The position numbers and the translations under genes were made by a program. Source: Microbacterium sp. 1.5R (GTDB lineage: Bacteria > Actinomycetota > Actinomycetes > Actinomycetales > Microbacteriaceae). Taken from it: a stretch of DNA of 64,000 bases. The notes under the pieces are model-generated. The model made no database searches, had not been told where the DNA came from, and worked only from the letters and a program-made list of their open reading frames with translations. Shown piece by piece: positions 1-12,058 of this stretch (within the stretch, counting starts at the first letter, position 1; every line of letters begins with the position of its first letter). The stretch covers positions 62,001 to 126,000 of the forward strand of contig NZ_VDRC01000001.1 in the NCBI RefSeq assembly GCF_007667425.1. The letters run 5' to 3'.

Positions 1-519
1 GACGCCACCCAGCTGTCGCGCCAGGGTTCGCTGCCGGAAGGACTCATCCCCCGGCTCCGCGCGGTCGAGTCCGAGCGCACCACCTCGCCGTATAAGGACG
101 ACAGCCGTTTCGACTCCGGCGCCTTCGGTCCGCGTCTCGTGCCTGCCACGGCGACGGATGCGGAGGGCGACGAGCTGTCGCAGCCTGAGCGCTCGTCGTC
201 GGCGGTGCAGGATGCCGCGACGAAGCGGGCCCCGGAGTCCACGAACACGAGCCCCGAGACCGCCGATCTGCTGGAGGCGCTCCGTCGCCGCCGCGGCCAG
301 CGCGAAGCCGCTCCGCTTCTGGACGAGCCCGAAGCCGACGAGCCGGACTCGAGCCCCATCGCGTTGTTCGACGCTTTCGAGACGAGCGAGCCCGAGTCCG
401 ACGAACCGGAACCTGAGCCCTCTCCTGAGCCGTCGAACGACGGCAGCGGTCGCCGCCGTCGCCGCAACGCCATGCCGTCGTGGGATGAGATCGTCTTCGG
501 CGCCCGCACCGACGAGTGA
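1..519 (+). CDS. sepH: Septation protein SepH, C-terminal part (5' end outside window)
   Basis: The first 172 codons of the window are open in frame 1 and end at a TGA at 517-519. They form a tail rich in Asp, Glu, Pro and Ser, followed by a basic RRRRR stretch and the closing motif MPSWDEIVFG. I recognise that ending from actinobacterial SepH (DUF3071) proteins, which bind FtsZ and help cell division. The DUF3071 DNA-binding-like N-terminus would lie upstream of the window and is not seen. The neighbour is a phosphodiesterase-like gene and then parC, an order I recall from other actinobacteria. The call rests on the C-terminal motif and synteny only. Confidence 0.8.
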   Translation, partial: DATQLSRQGSLPEGLIPRLRAVESERTTSPYKDDSRFDSGAFGPRLVPATATDAEGDELSQPERSSSAVQDAATKRAPESTNTSPETADLLEALRRRRGQREAAPLLDEPEADEPDSSPIALFDAFETSEPESDEPEPEPSPEPSNDGSGRRRRRNAMPSWDEIVFGARTDE

Positions 520-546
520 GCCCCCGCGGGTTCTCCGCTCAGCGCC

Positions 547-1668
547 TCAGCGGGCGAAGGCGCCGAGCCGGATGAGGGGCACCTGGCGCTCCTCCGGAGT
601 CAGTCCGCCATGCTGCCCGACCATGCCCCGGCTGCGCTGATCGGCGGCGGTCCCGTCGTAGACGGCGACGTTGCCTCGCGAGATCACGAGCACGTCGCCG
701 ATGCGGGAGACCGCGGCATCCGACACCACGGGGCCGAAGAGCCCTGCGGCCACGGCCTCTTCGCGGGTGCCGACGTCGGCGAACCCGTCGAGATCGCTGC
801 GCCAGCGCGCCACGACCTCTGCGGCATCCGCGTCGGGTTCGAGGTAGGCGTGCAGCATGCGCGGCTCCCCGCCGAGATGACGCACGCCCGCGAGATGCTC
901 TGCCTCGAGAACGACCTGACGGTGGGCCGGTACGTCGACCATCCCGTGGTCGGCGGTGACGAGCACGCCGACTCCCGGCGGCACCCGCACCGCGAGCGCG
1001 GCATCGATCTCCTCCAGCGCCGCGATCCAGTGAGCCGAGTCGACCCCGTATCGGTGGCCGGCCTTATCGACCTCCGGCAGATAGCAGTAGACGAGCGCGC
1101 CGGGGTGTCGTGCGGCGAGGTCGTATGCCGCGCGCACCCGATCCGCCGGCGTCTCGGCCGCGACGAACTCGGCTCCGCGCAGCGTCGCACGGGTGAAACC
1201 GCTCCGAGCGTAGGCGGCGACACCGACGGCGAACGCCGGGCGCCCCTGCGCTGAGGCGCGCTCGAACACCGTGGGAACCGCCTGCCAGGCAAGTGGATCG
1301 ACACCCTCGCTCTCCCACCCGGACAGCTGGTTGACCAGCAGATCGCGCTCGCGATCGAGCACCCGGTATCCGACGAGACCATGCTGGCCCGGCCAGGCGC
1401 CGGTGAGCAGGCTGGTGAGCGCTGCGGCCGTGGTCGACGGGAAGACGGTGTGCGCCACGTCTTTCCTGGCCATGCCGGCGGTCAGCGATCTGGCGTGTCC
1501 GGCATGAGCGCGCAGCGTGATCGCACCCAGCCCGTCCACCAGGACGAGCACGACCGACTCGGCCCGCGGAAGCACGTCCGAGTCGCCGCGGAGTGCGGCG
1601 AACAGGTCGTCCGCCACCCCGACGACGCTCCGGGCTGTGGCCGACTCGGGCGGTAGCATGAGGGACAT
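547..1668 (-). CDS. Alkaline phosphatase superfamily protein (nucleotide pyrophosphatase/phosphodiesterase-like)
   Basis: This 373-residue protein has the metal-centre layout of the alkaline phosphatase/NPP superfamily: Asp45 in LVLVDGLG, the nucleophile region FPSTTAAAL (Thr79 or Thr80), then [14 protein letters not shown] and QHGGLTPEE supplying Asp and His ligands. Such enzymes hydrolyse phosphodiester or pyrophosphate bonds; the substrate cannot be read from sequence. There is no clear signal peptide, so it is probably cytoplasmic. It is convergent with sepH and divergent from parC. The start used is ATG at 1668. A second ATG three codons on (1659) is possible. Confidence 0.85.
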   Translation of the reverse strand: MSLMLPPESATARSVVGVADDLFAALRGDSDVLPRAESVVLVLVDGLGAITLRAHAGHARSLTAGMARKDVAHTVFPSTTAAALTSLLTGAWPGQHGLVGYRVLDRERDLLVNQLSGWESEGVDPLAWQAVPTVFERASAQGRPAFAVGVAAYARSGFTRATLRGAEFVAAETPADRVRAAYDLAARHPGALVYCYLPEVDKAGHRYGVDSAHWIAALEEIDAALAVRVPPGVGVLVTADHGMVDVPAHRQVVLEAEHLAGVRHLGGEPRMLHAYLEPDADAAEVVARWRSDLDGFADVGTREEAVAAGLFGPVVSDAAVSRIGDVLVISRGNVAVYDGTAADQRSRGMVGQHGGLTPEERQVPLIRLGAFAR

Positions 1669-1720
1669 CCGAGCCAGTCTGACACAGGCTCCGGTACGCC
1701 CTCAGCCCGCATCACCCAGG

Positions 1721-4168
1721 ATGGCCATGCCGAAGACCCCGCCGCCCGAGCTCGCCCCGGAGAGAATCCAGGACATCGATCTCGAGAGTGAGATGCAGGG
1801 GTCCTTCCTCGAGTACGCGTACTCCGTCATCTACTCCCGCGCCCTGCCCGATGCCCGCGACGGCCTCAAGCCCGTGCAGCGGCGCATCCTCTACCAGATG
1901 GCCGAGATGGGCCTCCGACCCGACCGCGGGCATGTCAAGAGCGCCCGCGTGGTCGGTGAGGTAATGGGAAAGCTGCACCCGCACGGCGATTCGGCGATCT
2001 ACGACGCGCTCGTCCGGCTCGCGCAGGAGTGGGCCCTTCGCGTGCCGCTCGTCGACGGGCACGGCAACTTCGGGTCGCTCGACGACGGACCCGCAGCCGC
2101 GCGGTACACCGAGGCCAGACTGGCAGCGCCCGCGACCGCGCTCACACAGGATCTCGACGAGGACGTCGTCGACTTCATCCCGAACTACGACGGCCAGTTC
2201 CAGCAGCCCTCCGTGCTTCCGGCCGCCTTCCCGAACCTCCTCGTCAACGGCGCGAGCGGTATCGCCGTCGGCATGGCGACGAACATGGCGCCGCACAACC
2301 TCATCGAGGTCGTCGCGGCGGCCACCCATCTTCTCGAGCACCCCGATGCGACGACCGAGGAGCTCATGGAGTTCGTCCCCGGTCCCGACTTCCCCTCCGG
2401 CGGCATCCTCATGGGTCTCGACGGTGTGAAGGACGCGTACACCAACGGGCGCGGCGCGCTCAAGGTGCGCGGCAAGGTCTCGGTCGAGTCGCTCGGCCCG
2501 CGGCGCACCGGCATCGTCGTCTCGGAGCTGCCGTACATGGTCGGCCCCGAGCGTCTGATCGAGAAGATCCGCGACGCCGTGCAGTCGAAGAAGTTGCAGG
2601 GCATCAGCGACGTCACGGACCTCACCGACCGCAACCACGGACTCCGGGTCGCCATCGGCATCAAGACGGGCTTCGACCCCAACGCCGTGCTGGAGCAGCT
2701 CTATCGGCTCACACCGCTCGAGGACTCGTTCAGCATCAACAACGTCGCCCTCGTCGACGGGCAGCCGCGCACGCTCGGGCTCAAGGAGATGCTGCGCGTC
2801 TATGTGAGCCACCGCATCGAGGTGATCACACGACGCAGCCGCTACCGGCTCGCTCGACGCGAGGAACGCCTGCACCTCGTCGAGGGTCTGCTCATCGCGA
2901 TCCTCGACATCGACGAGGTCATCCAGGTCATCCGCTCGTCCGACGACTCCGAGCAGGCTCGCACGCGTCTGCGTACGGTGTTCGACCTCAGCGAGCCGCA
3001 GGCCGAGTACATCCTCGAGCTGCGCCTCCGCCGCCTGACGAAGTTCTCGCGCATCGAGCTCGAGAGCGAGCGCGACGCGCTGCAGGCCGAGATCGCCACC
3101 TTGAAGGAGCTCCTCGGCAGCGATGCCCTGCTGCGCGCGGCGGTGGCGACGGAGCTGGATGCCGTGGCAGACGCCTACGGCACGCCCCGGCGCACCCTGC
3201 TCATGAACGCAGCTCCGCCGAAGCAGCGGGCGGCGAAGGGCACCGTCGATCTGCAGATCGCCGATGCGCCGACCGTGCTCGTCCTCTCCACGACGGGTCG
3301 AGCCGTGCGGGTCGACCTCGCCGAGGGCCAGGAGCTCTCCGTCCCGACGCGCCGCAGCAAGCACGACGCGATCCTCACCACCATCGACACGACGGTCCGC
3401 GGCGAGATCGGCGCCCTCACCTCCGAGGGCCGCGTGCTGCGCTTCTCCCCCGTCGACCTTCCGTCCGTGCCCTCCTCGTCGGTGCAGCTCGCGGCAGGAA
3501 CTCCGCTGCGCGACTATCTCGGGATCACGACGCGCGGAGAGCGCGTTCTCGGCTTCGTCCGCTTCGACAGCGACACCCCCATCGCGATCGGCACGGCGCA
3601 GGGAACGGTCAAGCGCATCGTCCCCTCGGCGCTGCCCATGCGTCCCGACGTCGAGGTCATCGGCATGAAGCCCGGCGACACGATCGTGGGCGCGGCGGCG
3701 GCGTCCGACGACTCCGAGCTCGTCTTCATCACGACCGACGCGCAGCTGCTGCGGTTCTCCGCCTCGACCGTGCGCCCGCAGGGCGCTCCGGCCGGCGGCA
3801 TGGCCGGTGTGAAGCTCGGCTCCGGCGCCTCCGCCCTCTTCTTCGGCGCGGTGATGCCCGGGGCGGAGACCGTGGTCGCCACGGTCTCGGGCTCCGACAG
3901 CGCTCTGCCAGGCACCGACCCGGGCCGCGTGAAGGTCTCCGCCTTCGCCGAGTACCCTGCGAAGGGTCGCGCGACCGGCGGCGTGCGGGCCCACGCCTTC
4001 CTCAAGGGCGAGGACCGCCTGACCGTCGCGTGGGTGGGCCCCGCGCCGGCACAGGCTGTCGACCCGACCGGCGCCGTGCGCAAGCTGCCGGACGCGGGGG
4101 CGCGCCGTGACGGGTCGGGGCAGCCGGTGGACGGCGTCATCGGCAGCATCGGACGCACCCTGGTCTGA
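1721..4168 (+). CDS. parC: DNA topoisomerase IV subunit A
   Basis: This type IIA topoisomerase A subunit (815 residues) cuts and rejoins DNA and, with ParE, decatenates daughter chromosomes. The N-terminal breakage-reunion domain begins at [15 protein letters not shown]. The catalytic tyrosine is Tyr129 in ARYTEARL. The C-terminal beta-propeller region starts near residue 500 and I see no canonical GyrA box (QRRGGKG), which favours ParC over GyrA. The ATG at 1721 is chosen because homologous sequence begins there. An in-frame ATG at 1658 would overlap the divergent phosphatase start. A TAGCAT box at 1654-1659 could be its -10. The partner parE lies about 5 kb downstream, on the opposite strand. 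Confidence 0.92.
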   Translation: MAMPKTPPPELAPERIQDIDLESEMQGSFLEYAYSVIYSRALPDARDGLKPVQRRILYQMAEMGLRPDRGHVKSARVVGEVMGKLHPHGDSAIYDALVRLAQEWALRVPLVDGHGNFGSLDDGPAAARYTEARLAAPATALTQDLDEDVVDFIPNYDGQFQQPSVLPAAFPNLLVNGASGIAVGMATNMAPHNLIEVVAAATHLLEHPDATTEELMEFVPGPDFPSGGILMGLDGVKDAYTNGRGALKVRGKVSVESLGPRRTGIVVSELPYMVGPERLIEKIRDAVQSKKLQGISDVTDLTDRNHGLRVAIGIKTGFDPNAVLEQLYRLTPLEDSFSINNVALVDGQPRTLGLKEMLRVYVSHRIEVITRRSRYRLARREERLHLVEGLLIAILDIDEVIQVIRSSDDSEQARTRLRTVFDLSEPQAEYILELRLRRLTKFSRIELESERDALQAEIATLKELLGSDALLRAAVATELDAVADAYGTPRRTLLMNAAPPKQRAAKGTVDLQIADAPTVLVLSTTGRAVRVDLAEGQELSVPTRRSKHDAILTTIDTTVRGEIGALTSEGRVLRFSPVDLPSVPSSSVQLAAGTPLRDYLGITTRGERVLGFVRFDSDTPIAIGTAQGTVKRIVPSALPMRPDVEVIGMKPGDTIVGAAAASDDSELVFITTDAQLLRFSASTVRPQGAPAGGMAGVKLGSGASALFFGAVMPGAETVVATVSGSDSALPGTDPGRVKVSAFAEYPAKGRATGGVRAHAFLKGEDRLTVAWVGPAPAQAVDPTGAVRKLPDAGARRDGSGQPVDGVIGSIGRTLV

Positions 4169-4211
4169 GGGTGCGCCTCCACGGCGCCCGGTGATGCCGG
4201 GACCGCGTCGC

Positions 4212-5144
4212 TCAGAGACGGAGGGCGAGGATGTTCGCCGTGAGCCCCGCGGCCGTGCCGCACAGGATCACGGTGTCACCGCGACCGACCCGACCGGATT
4301 CGAGCGACTGCGCGAGCATGAACGGCACCGATGCCGACACCATGTTCCCGAAGTCGCGGACCTCGTCGACCCTGCGATCGGCGGGGATGCCGAGGCGGTC
4401 GAGCATGGGCGCGAGTGCCGCGGAAGCCTGGTGCGGCACCCACAGTGCCACGTCGTCGTACGACAACCCGGAGCGGGCGTGGAACGCCGCGAAGAAGTCG
4501 GGCAGCACGCGCATCATCGCCAGCAGCGCCCGTCGGCCGTCCATGTCGAACAGATAGTCGGCGGGGTCCGCGTCCGCATACGCCTGTGCAGGCGAGCGCG
4601 ACAGACCGCCGCGGATCTCGGTGTCGTGGGCGTAAGACGGCCAGGTGCGTTGTGCGCTCGCGATCACACCGCGCTCCGGGTCGGATGATCGGCGGAGGAC
4701 GACGGCCGCCCCGGCGTCGCTGAAGAGCTCGTAGCTCTCGCGCTGCGCCGGGTTGAGGAACCGCGACCCGACGTCACCCGAGACGATGAGGATGGTCTCC
4801 GCGTCGCCCGCCTCGAGATATCGCGAGGCGACGTCGAGCGCCGTGATGAAGCTGGTGCATGTCGAGTTCACGTCGAAAGCCGCCGCGTGACCGGTGAGGG
4901 TGAGGCGTTCGAGGATCAGCGCCGCCGTGCACGGGATCGGCTGGATGCCGGCGGCGACCGCCCCGAGCACCAGGTCGACCTCGTCGGCGACGATGCCCGC
5001 TCCCGCCAGCGCGCGCCCCGCCGCGTCGACGAGCATGTCGAGATGGGACACGTCGTCGGCGATCCGGTATCGCACCTCGTCGCCGAAGCGCACGGTGCGA
5101 TCGGGGAGCGACGTCCCCCAGCCGACGATCTCGCAGTTCCTCAT
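4212..5144 (-). CDS. 3-oxoacyl-ACP synthase III-like condensing enzyme
   Basis: This 310-residue thiolase-fold protein keeps the full KASIII triad: Cys96 in NSTCTSF, His238 in WVPHQAS and Asn267 in DFGNMVSAS. Family members perform Claisen condensation of acyl-CoA or acyl-ACP. It is the last gene of a four-gene operon with an SDR, an MBL-fold hydrolase and an adenylate-forming enzyme, so a dedicated lipid or polyketide product is more likely than housekeeping fatty acid initiation. OleA-like head-to-head condensation is one possibility. Its ATG at 5144 overlaps the upstream stop codon as ATGA, which fixes the start. Upstream in-frame codons lie within the neighbouring gene. The substrate is unknown. 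Confidence 0.85.
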   Translation of the reverse strand: MRNCEIVGWGTSLPDRTVRFGDEVRYRIADDVSHLDMLVDAAGRALAGAGIVADEVDLVLGAVAAGIQPIPCTAALILERLTLTGHAAAFDVNSTCTSFITALDVASRYLEAGDAETILIVSGDVGSRFLNPAQRESYELFSDAGAAVVLRRSSDPERGVIASAQRTWPSYAHDTEIRGGLSRSPAQAYADADPADYLFDMDGRRALLAMMRVLPDFFAAFHARSGLSYDDVALWVPHQASAALAPMLDRLGIPADRRVDEVRDFGNMVSASVPFMLAQSLESGRVGRGDTVILCGTAAGLTANILALRL

Positions 5145-6433
5145 GGCGTTGCGCTCCCCCAGTCCCGCACCACGCGGCGCAGCTTCGCAGATCTCTCGTG
5201 CTCGTACGGCACGAACACGACCTCGGGCCGCTCGCAACCGACACGGTCGGCCAGTCGAGCGACCTCCTCGGCGACGCTGCGACGCGATCGATCATCCAAC
5301 ACGTCGAGGGCTATCTCGAGACGCGACGCGGCGGTCTGCACGACCCGGTACTCGTCGAACCCCTCGGCGAACAGCAGGGCCCGCGCCATCACGTCCGCGA
5401 AGACGGGCACCTCGCCGCCACTCGGGCGGCGGAAGAGGAGGGTGTCGCCCTCGCGTCCCTCGATGCGGTCGATCGCGGCGAGGGCACTTCCGCACGCGCA
5501 CGGCTCGGTGCGCGCGCGCAGCACGTCGCCGAGTCGATAGCGCACGATCGGCTGGGCTCGGCGCCGCAGATCCGTGACGATCGGGACGAAGCGCTCGGCA
5601 TCCAGCATCTCCCGCTCGAACAGCACCGTGTCCTCGTTGAGATGGATGACACCTCGTTCGCACGTATGAGCGAGGAAGCCCTCCGTGCACTGGTAGAGCT
5701 GGTGCAGGACGGGCTGTCGGAGGGCCCTTCCGATGAGGTCGGCGTCGGCGAGTTCGAGTACTTCCGCGACCGCGTAGACCTTCTTCGGCACGACGTCGAA
5801 CCGCCCCGCCGCCGCGGCCTTCGCGATCACGCGCAGCACGGAGGGCGGCGCGACGAGGATGGTCGGCCGATAGGCCCGCAGACGCGCCAGGTTCTCGGCC
5901 ATGTCGGCGTACACGTCGAAGTAACGGAACGAGACCGCGCGCGAGCGCACGGACTCGTAGAGGGTGTTGTCGGCACGGAGGAACAGTGCGATGCGATGCC
6001 CGAGCAGGTCACCGCGCGGCAGCGTCCGGGCGAGTACCGCTCCCACCCAGGCATCGCGCTCCGCGGGGCTGACCACGAAGAGCCCGCGATGACCGCTCGT
6101 GCCGCTGGAGAGACCGACGGAGTTCTCCCCCAGGTCGGCATCGAACTCGCGAGACCGCTCGTTCGCGATGGCGAGCTCGAGCGCCTCGTCCCTGCGCACG
6201 CCCACGGTGTTCATGCGATCGAATTCGGTCATCATGATGCGTTTGTCCATGACCGGCAGTCGCTCGAACGTCGCGTCGGCGAGGAGGTCGCGGAAGTGAG
6301 GCGAGCGCCGTCGAAGGAACCGCACGTGGCGGCGCAGCAGGCGACGCTGACGTCTGTCGACCGATCGGCGCGAGCGCAGGGGACGGAGCCACCGCACCAC
6401 GGCGAACTCCCTCAGGATGCGAAGCGTCGACAT
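5141..6433 (-). CDS. F390 synthetase-related adenylate-forming enzyme
   Basis: This 430-residue protein belongs to the PaaK/coenzyme F390 synthetase-like branch of adenylate-forming enzymes. It shows the phosphate-binding loop SSGTSGHRG, a YQCTEG motif and the YRLGD motif near residue 300. The very basic first 45 residues (WLRPLRSRRSVDRRQRR) are unusual and may be a surface or membrane-contact helix. Its expected chemistry is ATP-dependent activation of a carboxylate, perhaps the condensation product of the neighbouring KASIII. In the OleABCD comparison it would take the OleC position, although it is not a close OleC relative. It overlaps its neighbours by 1 and 4 bases, so co-translation is likely. 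Confidence 0.8.
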   Translation of the reverse strand: MSTLRILREFAVVRWLRPLRSRRSVDRRQRRLLRRHVRFLRRRSPHFRDLLADATFERLPVMDKRIMMTEFDRMNTVGVRRDEALELAIANERSREFDADLGENSVGLSSGTSGHRGLFVVSPAERDAWVGAVLARTLPRGDLLGHRIALFLRADNTLYESVRSRAVSFRYFDVYADMAENLARLRAYRPTILVAPPSVLRVIAKAAAAGRFDVVPKKVYAVAEVLELADADLIGRALRQPVLHQLYQCTEGFLAHTCERGVIHLNEDTVLFEREMLDAERFVPIVTDLRRRAQPIVRYRLGDVLRARTEPCACGSALAAIDRIEGREGDTLLFRRPSGGEVPVFADVMARALLFAEGFDEYRVVQTAASRLEIALDVLDDRSRRSVAEEVARLADRVGCERPEVVFVPYEHERSAKLRRVVRDWGSATP

Positions 6434-7230
6434 CAGCCGGCCAGCTCCCTGCCGAGGAGCGGATCGTGGCTGCAGACGACCCGGACGCCCGCATCGGCGA
6501 GGCCCGCGATCGTGTGGGCCGTGCGCACATACGCGTCGGCGTCGAACTGGACGGCGCGGGGCAGCGTCCGCAGCCGCGGCGCGTCGGCGAGCAGGTCGCT
6601 CCCCCAGGCCGCGTCGCCGGCGAGGAGCACGCTCCCGCCGACGAGCGCCCCCAGGTGCCCGTCGGCATGACCGGGAAGATCGACCAGCAGATAGCTGCCG
6701 TCGCCGAAGAGATCGACTGCCGCGACCTCGACCCCACGGACGACTCGCGGCGCGAACTCGTCGGCGCGGAGAACACGCTTCGCGGCGGAGTCGAACCAGT
6801 CCGGCAGCAATCCTGTCAGGACGCCGCTGCGCAGCGTCGGAGCGGCGAGCGTGCGCTGCAGCCCCTCACTCACGACGAACGTCGCGTCAGGGAATCGGCG
6901 GACCCCTCCGACGTGGTCCGGGTGCAGGTGCGACAGCACGACGTGTGTGACGGATGCCGGGTCCACATCGTCGTCCTGCAGCCGCCTCGCCACGTCATCG
7001 GCGTCCTCGACCCGCGGCGGCAGCAGCCGGCGGTACACCGCGCCGCGCCATCCGGTCGCCCATTCCCCGGTGGCGTAGCCGGTGTCGAAGAGGACGCGCC
7101 GTCCGTCTGCGCCGTCGTAGAGGAACACCCCGGACGGGAACCGACGTCTCTCGGGAGGCGCGCCGCGGAACATCGAGGCGAGATCGTGCGATGTGCTCCC
7201 GCACGCGTAGTGCCGCAGACGCCCGGTCAT
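6433..7230 (-). CDS. MBL-fold metallo-hydrolase
   Basis: This 265-residue metallo-beta-lactamase-fold protein carries the metal motif HLHPDH near residue 95, followed by DLPGHADGH and LAGDAAWGSD, which supply further His and Asp ligands. These enzymes usually bind two zinc or iron ions and cut esters, thioesters or lactones. In this operon it could release or process an acyl intermediate, filling the place of the alpha/beta hydrolase OleB in an Ole-type pathway (inference). The ATG at 7230 overlaps the preceding stop as ATGA. The longer in-frame extension runs antisense-like through the SDR gene and was not used. Confidence 0.85.
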   Translation of the reverse strand: MTGRLRHYACGSTSHDLASMFRGAPPERRRFPSGVFLYDGADGRRVLFDTGYATGEWATGWRGAVYRRLLPPRVEDADDVARRLQDDDVDPASVTHVVLSHLHPDHVGGVRRFPDATFVVSEGLQRTLAAPTLRSGVLTGLLPDWFDSAAKRVLRADEFAPRVVRGVEVAAVDLFGDGSYLLVDLPGHADGHLGALVGGSVLLAGDAAWGSDLLADAPRLRTLPRAVQFDADAYVRTAHTIAGLADAGVRVVCSHDPLLGRELAG

Positions 7231-8216
7231 GCGGACTCCGACAGATCGGCGGCGACGGCGCTGAGCGCATCGTCCAACGGGACCGTGGGGACGTAGCCCA
7301 GATCGCTGATCGCGCGGGAGATGTCGAGAGTCTGCGAGTAGGCGATCGTGCTGAGGGTGTACCGAGTCAACGGCGGCTCCGGCTGCCCCGGCAGCACGCG
7401 GCAGATCGCTTCGAGCGTTGCAGCCGCCGCCCACGCCGCCCGCCGGTTCATCACGCGGAACCGCGGCCGCTCGCCCAGGAGCGCCAGGAGTCGCTCGAGC
7501 AGGTCGCGGAACGATCGGGGCTCGCCGTTCGTGATGTTGTAGACGCCGCCGAGCGGATCGCCCGAGGTCAACGCGAGCCGCAGGGCCGACGCCACGTTCT
7601 GCACGGCGGTGACGTCGATGAGGTTCGCCCCTCCCCCGGAGAGCGGCACGCCGATCCGCGCGTGCACATCCAGCAGCCTGGGCACGAGGCTGGTGTCGCC
7701 GACGCCGATGATTCCGCGCGGGCGGATGATCACGAGTTCGTCGATCTCGCCTCGCCGCCGCGAGTCCTGCAGCAGCTTCTCGGCGGCGATCTTCGAGCGG
7801 ATGTACCCGTTGAGTCGATTGCCGGGATCGACGTCGTCCTCGCGGATGCCCAGTCGGTCCCGCGAGGCGGCGTAGACGCTCGGCGACGACACGTGCACGA
7901 TGCGACGCACCCCGTTTCGCCTGGCGAACTCCACGACGTGCGCGGTGCCGTCGACGTTCGCCTCTCGGAAGTCCGACCACCGCCCCCACGGGGTCGACAG
8001 CGCGGCGCAGTGGATGACGGCATCCACTGCCAGCTCCGCCGCGCGGAGCGACGCCAGGTCGCCGCGCACCCGGTGCGACGCGTCGGCCAGCTCGTCGAGC
8101 CGGTCGGCATCCCGCCCTGCCGCGAACACCTCACGGCCGTGCTCTCGCAGATCGCGCACCACGTGGCCGCCGAGGAACCCGGTCGCCCCCGTCACCAGCA
8201 CACGGGCTCCGAACAT
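7227..8216 (-). CDS. NAD(P)-dependent SDR, 3-beta-HSD/OleD-like epimerase family
   Basis: This extended short-chain dehydrogenase of 329 residues is the first gene of the operon. The Rossmann motif GATGFLGG lies at the N-terminus and the catalytic YIRSK (YxxxK) near residue 150. It resembles 3-beta-hydroxysteroid dehydrogenase-like reductases such as OleD, which reduce a 2-alkyl-3-keto acid to the hydroxy acid in olefin and beta-lactone pathways. That role would fit a KASIII partner, but the substrate is inferred. The ATG at 8216 is chosen because a TAGGGT -10 box ends 7 nt before it, consistent with a leaderless mRNA, and because GATGFLGG begins about ten residues in. Confidence 0.85.
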   Translation of the reverse strand: MFGARVLVTGATGFLGGHVVRDLREHGREVFAAGRDADRLDELADASHRVRGDLASLRAAELAVDAVIHCAALSTPWGRWSDFREANVDGTAHVVEFARRNGVRRIVHVSSPSVYAASRDRLGIREDDVDPGNRLNGYIRSKIAAEKLLQDSRRRGEIDELVIIRPRGIIGVGDTSLVPRLLDVHARIGVPLSGGGANLIDVTAVQNVASALRLALTSGDPLGGVYNITNGEPRSFRDLLERLLALLGERPRFRVMNRRAAWAAAATLEAICRVLPGQPEPPLTRYTLSTIAYSQTLDISRAISDLGYVPTVPLDDALSAVAADLSESA

Positions 8217-8223
8217 GCCCCTC

Positions 8224-8229
8224 ACCCTA
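8224..8229 (-). promoter_or_regulatory. -10 box of the KASIII/MBL/SDR operon, leaderless
   Basis: TAGGGT followed by 7 nt and then the ATG at 8216. The TANNNT form and spacing are typical of actinobacterial leaderless transcripts. Only 32 bases separate this start from the divergent glycosyltransferase start. Confidence 0.5.
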
Positions 8230-8236
8230 GCGGCCC

Positions 8237-8242
8237 TATTGT
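8237..8242 (+). promoter_or_regulatory. -10 box of the glycosyltransferase gene, leaderless
   Basis: TATTGT followed by 6 nt and then the GTG at 8249. It lies back-to-back with the TAGGGT box of the divergent operon, so the two promoters share one very short region. Confidence 0.5.
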
Positions 8243-9449
8243 GGTCGGGTGCGCATCGCCATGGTGACCGACTACTACCTGCCGACACTCGGCGGTGTGC
8301 AGACCGTCATCAAGGCGCACCGCGAGACGCTGGAGCAGTCGGGGCACGAGGTCTTCGTGCTCGCGCCTCTCGCTGCCGAGAGCGAGGACCCGCGGATCAT
8401 CCGACTCCCCACAGCACGCGGATTCGCACCGGGCGGGTACCCGTTCACCTGGCCTCCCGCGGCCGCGGCGGCATCGGTGCACGACGCGTTGCGCGGGCTC
8501 CGCATCGACGTCGTACACGTGCACACCGAGATGTTCGCCGCGCTCGCCGGGTTCGAGGCGGCGCAGACGCTCGGCATCCCCGTCGTGCAGACGATGCACG
8601 GCCGCATCGACGTCTACACGCGCTCGGTCCTCCCCCTGCCCTCCGTGACGACGGCGCTGCTCGCACTCCTGCACCGTCGCCGGATGAGCCATGACCGTGC
8701 CGCCGTCGATCCGGCCGCGCCGTACGCCCGCACGCGACAGGCACGCCGGATGTGGCGACTCATGGTGAGCCAGGCCAACCACGCCGACCACGTCATCGTC
8801 CCGTCATCGCACTTCGCCGAGAAGCTCGTGGCCCAGGGCGTCCGCACCCCGCTGACCGTCCTCTCCAACGGCCTCGAGGACACGGTTCTGGATGCCGTCG
8901 GCGCACCGGTCGCGCGCGAGCCCTCCGCCGGAGAGCCGCTGCGGGTGATGTGGTGCGGTCGGTTGTCGCCGGAGAAGCGCCCCGAGGTGTTCGTCGACGC
9001 CGTCCGACGGACTCCCGGCGTCGTCGCCGACATGTACGGCGACGGCGTCGCCCGCGCATCCGTGGCGCGTGCGGCGGCTCGGATCGACGACCGACGGCTC
9101 ACCGTCCACGGTGCGGTGCCGCAATCGCAGGTGCTCGACGCCATGCACGGAGCACACGTGCTCGTCTCGAGTTCACTCGACTTCGACAATCAGCCGATGG
9201 TGATCCTCGAGGCCATCGCCTCCGGGCTTCCCGTCATCGTCGCCGATCCCGATCTCGCCGAGACCTTCCCCGCAGGAGCCGGCATCGTCACGGAGACGCC
9301 GGATGCCGTCGGTCTGAGCGCCGTGCTCGGAGCGCTGCGCGACGACCCGACCCTGATCGCGCGACTCAGCACCGCCGCCGTCGCCCAGCGCCAGAAGGTG
9401 GCGCAGACGACGCACCGAGATGCGCTCGTCGACGTCTACCGGTCCGCGA

Positions 9450-11555
<2,106 letters not shown>

Positions 11556-11563
11556 AATCTCCG

Positions 11564-11569
11564 ATTCTA
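11564..11569 (-). promoter_or_regulatory. Possible -10 box of parE
   Basis: TAGAAT ends 8 nt before the GTG start of parE at 11555, with CGGAG between. Either a near-leaderless start or a very short leader is possible. Confidence 0.4.
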
Positions 11570-11747
11570 TTCTCGAGGGCGACAGCGCGCCGCTCGACAC
11601 TCCCCATACACGACCACTCGGCGTCCAGTCCACGACCCGCGCGTACGCTCCGAGCGAAACACGCCGTCAACCGGGCATGCATGCAGTCATCGCGTGGTTG
11701 TATTGATCACGCCCACCAGCGAACCCGACACCTAGGAGGCACCGAAG

Positions 11748-11966
11748 ATGAACGCAACGACCGAACGTGAGACCTCCGCCGTCGAGTTCCGCCTGACCGC
11801 CATGGATCGATGCGATTCCTGCGGCGCTCAGGCCTACATCGCGGCCGAGGTCAACGGCTCCGAACTCCTCTTCTGCGCGCACCACGGTCGCAAGTACGAA
11901 GAGAAGCTTCGCAGCATCGCCACCAGCTGGCACGACGAGACCGCGCGTCTCGTCGACGCCGTCTGA
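11748..11966 (+). CDS. DUF7455 family small zinc-ribbon-like protein
   Basis: This small 72-residue protein carries DRCDSCGAQAYIAAEVNG and FCAHHGRKY, giving two Cys in CxxC and a distal Cys-x-His-His that could hold a zinc ion. I recognise it as the DUF7455 family, common next to parE or sigma genes in actinobacteria. Its function is not known to me. A strong ribosome-binding site, TAGGAGG, sits 8 nt before the ATG. A hairpin terminator follows 25 nt after the stop. The gene stands alone between parE (divergent) and the racemase-like gene (convergent). Confidence 0.85.
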   Translation: MNATTERETSAVEFRLTAMDRCDSCGAQAYIAAEVNGSELLFCAHHGRKYEEKLRSIATSWHDETARLVDAV

Positions 11967-11991
11967 TCCGCCGACCCTCACGAGTCGACAC

Positions 11992-12015
11992 GGAGCCCGT
12001 CCTGTGACGGGCTCC
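11992..12015. terminator. Hairpin between convergent genes
   Basis: A 10-bp perfect stem, GGAGCCCGTC / GACGGGCTCC, with a CTGT loop is followed by TTCTGT. It lies between the DUF7455 gene and the end of the racemase-like gene and could serve both strands. Confidence 0.7.
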
Positions 12016-12058
12016 TTCTGTATGCGCAGACGCCTCGGGCGTGTGCGCCGACGCCGCG

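Noticed and set aside
1712..3994. A 760-codon open frame antisense to parC
   Set aside because: High-GC codon bias keeps the opposite strand open. It has Arg/Asp/His-rich composition, no family motif and no ribosome-binding site, and it lies fully over a clear topoisomerase gene.
4169..4211. Possible terminator after parC
   Set aside because: Only a 5-bp stem (GCGCC/GGCGC) with a mismatch and no T-rich tail; too weak to list.
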